Program-made: the position numbers and the translations under genes
In this document: in pieces, positions 56,158 through 64,000 of the stretch
How positions within the stretch are numbered: position 1 is the stretch's first letter
Layout of the letters: every line of letters begins with the position of its first letter
Source: Limnomonas spitsbergensis
Taxonomy: Eukaryota; Chlorophyta; Chlorophyceae; Chlamydomonadales
Length of the DNA stretch: 64,000 nucleotides
Assembly (NCBI GenBank): GCA_037349105.1
Contig: JAYJMM010000119.1
Span: 3,111,001 to 3,175,000, forward strand
Reading direction: 5' to 3'
The notes under the pieces: generated by a model
What the model was told of the DNA's origin: nothing
Seen by the model: only the letters and a program-made list of their open reading frames with translations
The model's database searches: none

Positions 56158-56519
56158 TCATGCGCTGGGGGTAAACTTGGTGGCGTAGATGAAGGCGTTG
56201 TTGGCAACGGGGTCGGCCAAGTGGGTGGTCAGATTCTCCAGGGGGCCCTTTCCTGTCACGATGGCTTGCACGTAGAAGCCCAGCATGGAGAACATGGCAA
56301 GGCGTCCGTTCTTGATCTCCTTTACCTTGAGCTCAGCGAAGGTGTCAGGGCGAAGATCTGGGCGCCGGCCTTGAACCAGACGGGCTGGGCGTTGGGGGAC
56401 TGGTCCAGCTCAGGGACGAGGCAGCCCAGGGCGCCGAGCATGGCCCAGCGGGCGTGGATGACCTTCGTGGTGCGGTACCTGGAGAAGGTCTCGGGGTCAG
56501 CAGACAGACCAGCAGTGTC
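56158..56519 (-). pseudogene. LHCII-type chlorophyll a/b protein, deleted and frameshifted
   Basis: Follows acceptor TCTCCTTTACAG and starts [16 protein letters not shown], as after the GDYGW motif of Lhcb proteins. It continues with helix B ([19 protein letters not shown], with the Glu and His ligands) and [10 protein letters not shown]. It then jumps straight to [20 protein letters not shown] of helix A and ends [14 protein letters not shown] with TGA. About 70 to 80 residues with the central helix C are missing, and the join (TTCGCC to CTGACACC) shifts the frame by one base. The N-terminal exon with transit peptide was not found upstream. Either a pseudogene or an assembly collapse. Confidence 0.9.
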
Positions 56520-56639
56520 CTGTAAAGGAGATGGGAGTTCATGAAGTTATGACAGAGACAGGGAAGCAGAAGAACAAAATGATCTTATCAACTCGGAGCC
56601 CATTGACCAGCAACACAAGAGGGTGACAGAATGTGCTCA

Positions 56640-56830
56640 ATAGGACAGCTTGGGAGTTCATATGGCTTGAGTGATGCGCATGAGGGCAGGGTGCAACACA
56701 AATGGGCGGGCGCTGCTCATATGGCTGAGAATAGGGTGCAGCGTACACAGGTATGGGCAGGCGCTGCTCATATGGACGGAGTGATGCGCATGAGGGTAGC
56801 ATGCAGCGCATTCCGCGCTTGCCTAGGTAG
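56640..56830. repeat. ~60-bp tandem repeat, three units
   Basis: Units contain GCTGCTCATATGG, then GAGTGATGCGCATGAGGG, then GGTGCAGCG, then ATGGGCGGGC. They lie in the presumed intron or 5' flank of the LHC remnant. Confidence 0.75.
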
Positions 56831-57187
56831 GGCACTGACTACCGAGCATGCAAAGCATACAGAGCCATGTATGTTCCCAGCCCCAGTTTCGGGAGCAATT
56901 GCAACTGTGCAGCAAGGCATGATCCCAACCCAAGGCCTGAGGGCATTAGTACCCTTGCCTCAGCTGCCTGGCCCTGGGCCCGGGTGTCAGTATATGACCC
57001 CGCATCGCGTGGCGCTGAGGGGACTTAGCTGTTCTGCGCCAAAATGGGCCTTGTTGTTGCAAGCTTGTGCGAAACTGACAGCATGCAAAATGTGGATGCA
57101 TGGACGCATGGTGACCCGTGGGCCGTAAGGGGCAGTGGGGGCGCTGGCCAGCCACGGGGGGGATCACTTAGTTGCGCCCCGGTTCCG
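56831..57187. other. No gene recognised
   Basis: No LHC N-terminal exon, transit peptide or other family motif was seen on either strand. Confidence 0.5.
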
Positions 57188-57189
57188 AA

Positions 57190-57375
57190 GTTTAGAACAG
57201 TGCATACCCACTGGGCCCTGCTTAACGGTCAGCCGCGTGGGGCTGGTAGGGAAAGACTGCTAAATTCCAGCTACCATGCACAGCCTGGGCCATGGTGCAG
57301 TCATGCAATCCTCCCATTTGAGGGGGCAGGAACATAGAACCCGGCGCTCTAGTCGGGGGGAGAGAGAAGATTGGT
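57190..57375 (-). mobile_element. SINE copy, reversed, headless
   Basis: Starts as the reverse of the tail (AGTTTAGAACAGTGCATACC, then GGGCCCTGCTTAACGGTCAG) and runs to GGGTTCTATGTTCCTGCCCC read in reverse. The tRNA-like head is missing. Confidence 0.8.
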
Positions 57376-57640
57376 TCCGAAGTAATTCCCGTTGGTGAAG
57401 AAGAGGGTAGTTACCATTGAGGTACCCTCGGTACGAGAAGTGTCCAGTGGTGCATTCCAGTGGCACCATCGCCCCAAGTTCCCTTCGTGAATTAGCCCAG
57501 CCAGTCTTAGAAGCAGTGTACTGTGTGTGGGTCTGTACCGTATTCCAGCTAAACATGTGCATCTTCCGAGTTGCACGGAATTGCAGTACAAATTTGTCTG
57601 CCGTATAAGATATTACCTGTACTGTACATAAAGTTGTAGT
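57376..57640. other. Possible exon on minus strand; unassigned
   Basis: Minus frames read either GWANSRRELGAMVPLECTTG or LAGLIHEGNLGRWCHW. Neither belongs to a family I recognise. Otherwise no feature. Confidence 0.25.
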
Positions 57641-57644
57641 CCAT

Positions 57645-57908
57645 GTTGTCAGGGGAAATGGTTGAGTGGTATAACGCTGGTGGCATCCATACCCAGAGGT
57701 TCAGGGATCAGACCCGCCACACAATCTTCTCTACCCCCCCGCCTAGAACGCCGGGGTCCATGTTCATGCCCCCTCACATGGGAGGATGGCATGGCTGCGC
57801 CATGGCCCATGCTGTGCATGGTAGCTGGAATTGAGCAGTCTTTCCCTACCAGCCCCACGCGGCTGACCGTTAAGCAGGGCCCAGCGGGTATGCACCGTTC
57901 TAAACATG
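57645..57908 (+). mobile_element. tRNA-derived SINE, most complete copy
   Basis: The head GGGAAATGGTTGAGTGGTAT contains a good pol III A box (TGGTTGAGTGG) and about 35 nt later a weaker B box (AGGTTCAGGGATC) before CAGACCCGCCACAC. The body carries CCCCTCACATGGGAGGATGG, then TGTGCATGGTAGCTGGAATT. The tail is CCCCACGCGGCTGACCGTTA, then AGCAGGGCCCAGCGG, then ACCGTTCTAAAC. No protein is encoded. Confidence 0.8.
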
Positions 57909-57942
57909 TTGAACAAAATACCCTTTTACAGTAGAAGCAGGG

Positions 57943-58140
57943 GGGAAATGGTCCAGTGGTCCAGTCGAACCCCGCCACACGACCTCCCCTCTCTCCCAGT
58001 CTAGATCGCCGGGTTCCATTTTCCTGCCCTCTATCATAGGAGGGGAGCATGGCTGCACCATGGTCCTGGCTGTGCACGGTAGCTGGAATTAAGCTTAGTC
58101 ATTCCCCACCAGCCCCACGCAGCCGAGCGTTCAGCATGCA
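57943..58140 (+). mobile_element. tRNA-derived SINE, second copy
   Basis: Head GGGGAAATGGTCCAGTGGTC, with B-box-like GTCGAACCCCGCCACAC, is closer to a tRNA T arm than that of the first copy but has lost spacing between the boxes. Body and tail match (AGCATGGCTGCACCATGGTC, then GCACGGTAGCTGGAATTAAG, then CAGCCGAGCGTTCAGCATGC). Confidence 0.8.
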
Positions 58141-58592
58141 CAGTTCTTAACAGTACAAGCAGTACGCTTCGTGAGTGGTAAGAGCAGTTATAAGGCCCAT
58201 GCTTGTGTTACACCATTATGTCACGTTTACAAATATATGGTGCGACAGAAATCATCATGCGCCCTCTTTTAAACAGCCTCGTTGCTTTGATTTAGCACCT
58301 CACAGCTGCCTTCTAGTGCTGCGTGCGCTTGCTACAGACCGTCCAATTCTTGGGGGTACAACGGGAGATGCTGACAGGGCTGGCCGGCCAGGGCTGGCAG
58401 AAGTATCGGCTCGAGGACAAGAAGAGACCTTCACCTTAATCATTTCTACTAAATAGTACTTGTACCGGATTACGGGCACATGTCCCATGCATCAAATGTG
58501 ATGCTCTGCTGGCATGCAAAAACTTATCAAAACTTCACAATACAACCGCCACAGGAAGTTGCCCGACCCTGAAAATCTTCACCAGGGGATCT

Positions 58593-61500
58593 TCACTGTG
58601 TTGCTCCCACTAGTGATTCAAAGTCTAAGCTGGGCATGATGCCAGCCGCCGCGGCCGCTGCCTTGGCCTCCATGTCAATGAAGGTGTCGCTCTTGGCCGC
58701 AAGCTCGCTGATGGCCACGCGCCCTTGCGATGTGATGTAGCTTGCCACCGCATGCATCTCCTCCAAGCTAATGTAGATGTACTGCACCAGGACATCAACA
58801 ACAGAACTGACGTCAATGTACTGCACCAGGAAAACAGCTATGGCACTTATGTTGATGTACTGCAGCAGGGCAACATGTACGGCACTGATGTTGAAGTACT
58901 TCACCAGGGCAACATCTACGGCACTGATGTTGAAGTACTGCACCAGGGCAACATCTACGGCACTGATGTTGATGTACTGCACCAGGGCAACATCTACGGC
59001 ACTTATGTTGATGTACTGCACCAGGGCAACATCTCGGCACTGATGTTGATGTACTGCAACAGGGCAAAAGCCACAGCACTGATGTTGATATACTGCAACA
59101 GGGCAACAGTCACAGCGCCATCATTACCGATTTAAATTCCGATGGCGAGGTGTGCTGTCTCTGATGTGACATGTGGTACATCAATGGGATCCATATACTT
59201 GAACGCAATAGCCCACAAATATCTATTTTGTTTGCTTTCAGGGCTTCCGCCGTTCAAGGTGATTTCTCGCCCCCATCAAGAACATCCCACCACTTATCCA
59301 TACTTTCAGTCCCCTCCTTCCTCCCACCTCCCTCCCTCCCCCACTACACACCTTCCCGCGCTCGTCCATGACTCCTGTCAGGCGCCCCATTGCCTCCAGG
59401 CCTTGCACGCGGTCAATCACGTCCGTCGTGCGCAGCTTGAACTCCGTCGCCAGCTCCTCTAGGGGCACCGTCTTCCTTATCTTAATGTAGTCGATGAACT
59501 GCGCCAGAAGGCCCTGGCTTTCCTCCTGATCGTCGCATTCACCTGCATGTGAACAGTGGCATCCGTCTCAAGCAATTATAAACCGTACAACATAAATAAT
59601 AATATTCACGTCAGTTTGGAGGACGTCTGCATGCCTCACATACCGGTCTTATGGTGTTGAGGTGAATAGAAGAACAAGCCATGGCTTTGAAAAGCCCAAC
59701 ACGTGAAGTGTGGTACCCGTTGAGAGATACTGTATACAACTGTTACTTCTAACCTTGTTTCAAGTCGGGTCAAGAGGCTTGCGCCTGCATGGGATCTAGG
59801 CATCGAGGTTTTGAGCAAAACTAAGCCATCGCTTATGAAATACTTACCATGGCCAACGCAGGCCTCTCATGATACAACTGAAGTGTCAACATTCAAAACC
59901 CGGAGAGCAGGCAACGTCAGCGACAGCAGGGCAACATATTGTACCAGCAAAATGCAGCAACAAAGTAAGAGCACCCCTCCGGACACAAAGTCATGCCTCT
60001 TTTGATCAAGGCCAGCTTTTTATAGGCCGTAAATGGGGTAAGGCCATTAAAAAAAAGAGGCCATAGATAATGAATTCGAAAGAGAGAGAAAACTATCTGG
60101 CTAGGGGGAAATCTAGCAAAATAGTCACTGTTGGGAGTGACGGCTCCACGAGTCCATGATCGGTGGAGCCGGCTTATCCTCACTTGATTGATGTGCTGTG
60201 ACTGCGATATTTGTGCGTGACACTTGGGCCAACTTACTTGGATGCCCTACAATCTACATCCATCCGCCTTCCACTCCTTTCATACTCCTCAGGCAGTTTT
60301 AAATAATTGCCCAAGTGCCCAGTCTCAAACATGGAAAAATAATTGATGGAGACCCCTCGGAAACCACATACCTGTCCCCTCTGTCTCCACACTGATCATT
60401 CCCATCCACTGGGCTGCCTCCTCGTCCTCCTTCTTGATGCGCTCCTCCTCTGCCTTACGGATCTCATCCTCCTGTTCACACGTTTCGAATTTGAATTTGA
60501 TTGGTAAACCGGCGGCCCACAACCCCTCCCTGACATGCCAGTGCATAGAAACAGTTCATGTCATCCTCAATCAGAAATCACACATACCGGTAATGCGGAT
60601 CACTTGCCGGTAGCTCATGCACATTCAGGTATCTGACCTGAAGGCGTCCGTTGAACGGACAGGGCTTAAATTAAGCCACTAAATACAGATAGCTGCCAGC
60701 CCAGTCCCAAAATCGAATGCAGGATCCAATAACCGGCCCAGCGCAGGGTCATGCAACCATAACCTTGCTCCCCCAATGAGTCTCATACCTGGGCCTGCGC
60801 AGGGTCATACAACCCTCAGGTGCACACCCAACAAGTGCCATACCTGGGCCAGCCTCGCCGCCTCCCGCTTGTCGAGCTTAGACCGCTGCCTCTCGTCGTA
60901 CGCCGAGGATTTGTTCTCTCGCGCCTGCTGGGCTGCCAGCCGAGCCTCCTGCTGCAACTGCTTCTCCTCTCGCTTATGGTCCTTGCGACTCTGAGCCGCT
61001 TGCTGCGACAGAAGGGAACTTGTAGGAGAATGCCATGTAACTGGTCGCATGGCCCCATGCAACTGGGAACTTGACCCCATGCAAGTGGTTCCATGGTTGA
61101 ATGCAAGCTCATGTTCAGAATTTAGACCTGACCCCCAATAATGCAATTTTGAAGCCCTTGGGAGCAGGTCAAGGCTTTGACCCAGACAGGCCAGCATTCA
61201 TACAAACCCATGGTTGAGACCCCACACACCAGTTTTTCTTTTAGCGCGCTTAAGCTACAATTCAGCTACATCACAGCCTACGGCCGTGGGGCCTGGGGCA
61301 GCAAGTCCTGCTGCTCGGGCCACCGGCCATAGGTCGGTCAAGATTTTGTCCCAATTGGCCCAGTGGTGGCCGCACGACGGACCCTACGGGTGGTCAGGTG
61401 CCCACTAAAAGAAACACTGAAAGGGGCACAGAATACCGTTTCAGGGTCCTCAAATACCGGATTACCCTCTCAGACCATTCCCCCCACCAGGGTTTATTTC

Positions 61501-62580
61501 AGGTTGCTTCAGCTACACTGAAGCTTCAACCTGGCCTACGGCCCGCAAGGATTGGTCCAACAGTGTCTATGGCTTTGGCCCTTGGCCGGTCAAGGTTTGT
61601 TCCCAGTCGGCACCATGAGGGCCGCCCGGCAGTCCCCCACAGGTATATTATGCGCAGCAGGGGTAATATGCGCAGCAGCCCCTGATGCGCAGTAAAGAAA
61701 AAATGCTCCCTGCACCTATCATCCACACTCGTAACCAAACCCGACCCACCGGCCCGCCCTCCTCGTCTTCGTCGCTCCCGCTTTCAGATACATCGGATCC
61801 CTCTGCAGCGGCGTGCTGTGCGGGTGCTGCCTGCTGGGCGGCGGCAGCCTCCTCCTGGCGCCGCCTCAGCGTGGCCTGCATCCGGCTGGCGGCATTCCTA
61901 CGGCCGGGAGCTGCAGCAGCCGGCGCAGCCTGAATGGGAGCCAGACAGGGGAACAGTGATCACCAGATTGAGTTCGGGTAAGCAGGGCATGCCCCAAACA
62001 TCAATGGACAGGCATGGCCGGCCCCACAGATAAATGGCAGGGCATGGTCTTGCAGCAGGATGCAGGATCATGAGATGCATGTTGCGCCTGGCATTGGACG
62101 CATTGAAATTTCAATGCTCACATTTCACATGATTCCAGAAGAATGCTACAAGCTTCGAAGCGGACCACTGGTGTGCACATGCAGCTCATGTCAGAGCAGT
62201 AGACCATCACAGGCATATTATCCTGGTATAATCCTGTCTCCATCGTGGATGCTGTCTCTGACAGCATAGCTCGGGGCTCGGTCTCCGCCAAGATGTTCGC
62301 GATTACTTTAGGGGGAAATAATTTTCTTAACAACTTGAGGCCCATACCGGTAAGCAAGAGCCATGATTCCTGTTCAGAAGCCCTCCTAAGCCATTTTGCA
62401 TGGGCCGATTGGCCTCACCTGCTGCTGCTCCACTGGAGCCTCTTTCTCCCGAACGCGAGGGGCCTGCTGCAGCTCTGCGCTTTTTGAACTCTGTATAATG
62501 CCGTATAACACTGCACCCATCACGGCCAACATGAACGTCACGGCGGTGATCGCTGCCAAAGCCGTTGAGTCAAGCGCCAT
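58593..62580 (-). CDS. DDRGK1: DDRGK domain protein 1 / UFBP1 (6 exons)
   Basis: ER-anchored adaptor of the UFMylation ligase (partner of UFL1) with roles in ribosome quality control and ER-phagy. Minus-strand exons: 62580-62419, 61929-61750, 61002-60844, 60471-60372, 59542-59352, 58781-58593; they join in phase to 326 residues, close to the family's usual length. Residues 1-32 form an N-terminal membrane anchor (ALAAITAVTFMLAVMGAVLY). An acidic stretch (SDVSESGSDEDEEGG) and long Lys/Glu/Arg coiled coil follow (REEKQLQQEARLAAQQAREN; EIRKAEEERIKKEDEEAAQW). The C-terminal winged-helix PCI-like domain reads LLAQFIDYIKIRKTVPLEEL, then ATEFKLRTTDVIDRVQGLE, then YIYISLEEMHAVASYITSQG and RVAISELAAKS. 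Two of its splice junctions are tandemly duplicated. Confidence 0.94.
58774..59127. repeat. 39-bp repeat copying the DDRGK1 exon 6 acceptor
   Basis: Nine units start near 58774, 58813, 58852, 58891, 58930, 58969, 59008, 59046 and 59085, each with TGATGTACTGCACCAGGGCA, then ACATCTACGGCACTGATGT or a variant. On the minus strand each holds CCTGGTGCAG then TACATCAACAT, a copy of the true CCTGGTGCAG-TACATCTACAT at exon 6. The seventh unit lacks one base; the first six are in frame with exon 6 and encode 13-residue modules such as QYINISAVDVALV. Confidence 0.93.
60730..60845. repeat. 55-bp repeat copying the DDRGK1 exon 3 donor
   Basis: On the minus strand the true junction GGCCCAG then GTATGGCACTTGTTGGG (60844/60843) is followed by a copy 55 bp on, GGCCCAG then GTATGAGACTCATTGGG (60789/60788), and a third, decayed one 55 bp further (GGGCCGG then TTATTGG). 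CAACCNTNA and GGGTCATNCAAC words recur between the copies. Confidence 0.85.
61245..61650. repeat. Two diverged copies of a ~260-bp unit in DDRGK1 intron 2
   Basis: TTCAGCTACATCACAGCCTA, then CGGCCGTGGGG, then GGCCATAGGTCGGTCAAGAT, then TTGTCCCAATTGGC, then GGTGGCCGCACGACGG is echoed about 260 bp later by TTCAGCTACACTGAAGC, then GGCCTACGGCCCGCAAGG, then TGGCCGGTCAAGGTTTGTTC, then CCAGTCGGCACC, then AGGGCCGCCCGGCAG. Confidence 0.65.
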
Positions 62581-63655
62581 GCTGCCTGACGTGCGTCCTG
62601 GCTCGAAGTTTGCTACTTAAATGTGATATTTCCCTTTTTCTGCGAGAGTGAGAACTGAGAGGCCCTTGTGGAAGCAGCGGGGCCTTATCGAGGGACCGCT
62701 TTGCAGATCCAAGCCTCGTGGTTACACTTCCAGTGTATTCATAAGCTTCTTGTGACGGTAAGCTGTAAACGGAGCGACAGTTCGCATGCATATAGTTGTG
62801 AGCAGGTGTGTGTGTGAGCATGAGATCTGTACTATTCCTAGACAACAGGGTTGAGGCATCCGGGTGGATTGAGGTTGTTCCCACTTCTCACCTCTCTAGC
62901 CTGGCCGTCAGGTCACTTTTAAGGGCATTTTACGAATTGCAATTCCTTGCTTTTTTTTGAAGTTACGACAGAAGCTTTTTGTTGGTAATATTATATCATT
63001 TGTCCAATGTCCAGGCCTGTAACGCCATTCACTGGTGGCGACATAGCATTTAAGGCACCATGCCACCGTCCCGGCGTTCCAGGATCCCAGCTCTTTGGTA
63101 TCTGTTGCGGCCGTTCCGTGATCAAACAGCTTGGTATAGCCCAGAGTGTTTTGCATGGCAAGTTCCATGCTTGCATGGTGAAATTTGTGGGCAACTTAAG
63201 GCCCAACAGTTTTGGGTACTGGCAGGCTGCATCCTTGTACTCATGCTACGTATGGTCTGCATCGTATTTGCATGAGATATAGGTACAGTTGTAGTTAATC
63301 TTCAGGGTCAATGGGGCCCATAATTGTCCTTCATGAACACCGGATTACCCTACTGTACCATCCCCATTTTCCGTACTGTGCCCGTACCCATGCCGTACCG
63401 TTTCACGGCACCTCATTGCCGTGCCGGGTAATCCTGCGGCCCAGACCCCTAGCAGAGTGGCAGAACCACTGAGGATCTCTGTCGCATTGTCCCTAGCTTT
63501 CCCCAACTAACTGAATCATAGCTTAGAAGCAGGCTTAGAAGTGAGAAAGGCCTAAGGGACTTAACTAACTCCGTGTCAGCATTCTTGGGCACTGGAAACT
63601 CGCATCAACAACCGGTACAGCAATGCCGACAAGGTGTTTTACTCAGCTTGCGACT
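62581..63655. other. Upstream of DDRGK1; no further gene
   Basis: The first few hundred bases presumably carry the DDRGK1 promoter; GGAAATATCACATTTAAG lies about 40 bp upstream of the ATG on the minus strand. GTACCGT/CCGTACC words cluster at 63350-63425. No other coding region was found. Confidence 0.45.
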
Positions 63656-63659
63656 CTTG

Positions 63660-64000
63660 CGCGGCCGAGCTCTCTTGAGCAGGTCCTAGAGGTCAAACGT
63701 CATAAACTCAACTTGTGACTCTTCATGGTCTGGGGATGTTCCTCTCTGTCTTTCCTCTTGTCTTAACTTCCTTTCCTTTTTCTTCCCTATGAGACAGGAA
63801 CTAGGATAGCCCGCAGGCAGGAGTGGGAGGCCCTGGCTTTTGTGGACCTTGTTAGTTGAGTTTTTTGAAGGCTAGTAACTTCAGGGCAGGGGATACGGAC
63901 ATACGGTTTGCCTGACCTTTTGTTGTGTATCTTGTTATTTGGAAGGTGAACTTGCTTTCCTTTATTTCCTCTTGCGCCTTCTCCCTTATATTTCCTAGCT
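63660..64000 (+). mobile_element. LINE second-subfamily tail, cut by window end
   Basis: It contains GGCCGAGCTCTCTTGAGCAG, then GTCCTAGAGGTCAAACGTCA, which is a tail motif of one insertion. After that, GACAGGAACTAGGATAGCCC, then GGCAGGAGTGGGAGGCCCTG, then CTTTTGTGGACC and TTGTTGTGTATCTTGTTATT follow, the reverse complement of 43930-44120. The window ends before this copy's 3' terminus. Confidence 0.65.

Noticed and set aside
58725..59135. 136-residue plus frame with HQGNIYGTDVEVL repeats
   Set aside because: Shadow of the 39-bp repeat that belongs to the DDRGK1 intron on the other strand.

Overview
This is nuclear DNA from a photosynthetic eukaryote, most likely a green alga. Five spliced genes or gene remnants can be read by conserved protein sequence: mitochondrial succinate dehydrogenase iron-sulfur subunit, two nuclear-encoded plastid ribosomal proteins (uS15 and uL13), the UFMylation adaptor DDRGK1/UFBP1, and a damaged light-harvesting chlorophyll a/b protein. 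A probable cyclic-nucleotide phosphodiesterase terminal exon is also present. Introns are short to medium with GT-AG ends; one is GC-AG. No bacterial operon signals are seen. The species cannot be fixed from this window.

Layout. 1-2150: minisatellite and 180-bp satellite arrays. 2211-4040: weak exon candidates, including a two-exon unknown gene on the minus strand. 5480-14760: four tandem arrays in a row, ending in a 6-kb C-rich minisatellite with a higher-order repeat of about 745 bp in two alternating versions. 15130-26275: a LINE scrap followed by an LTR-retroelement mosaic, with gag in two inverted copies (15602-19163 and 19345-22906), then nucleocapsid and protease, then a second inverted protease copy (arms 23430-24739 and 24966-26275). 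26276-33600: mostly low-information sequence, short repeats and one possible exon set. 33790-37431: SDHB. 38180-44545: LINE and SINE remnants around the phosphodiesterase exon. 45401-51918: head-to-head plastid uS15 and uL13 genes sharing a 168-bp intergenic region. 53200-58140: retroelement, LINE and SINE remnants and the damaged LHC gene. 58593-62580: DDRGK1. 63660-64000: another LINE tail.

The most unusual signal is that tandem duplications repeatedly cover exon-intron junctions. A donor or acceptor, together with a little exon sequence, has been copied in tandem in DDRGK1 (two places), uS15, uL13, the phosphodiesterase exon and, less clearly, SDHB. In each case the functional junction sits at the edge of the array. 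This looks like an ongoing process that lengthens introns or makes new splice sites. The second notable signal is a SINE family that shares its 3' tail with the resident LINE. The third is the retroelement rearrangement, in which three breakpoints carry the same 10-bp motif in the same reading frame.

All intron boundaries below come from reading frame, GT/GC-AG ends and protein conservation, without transcript data.
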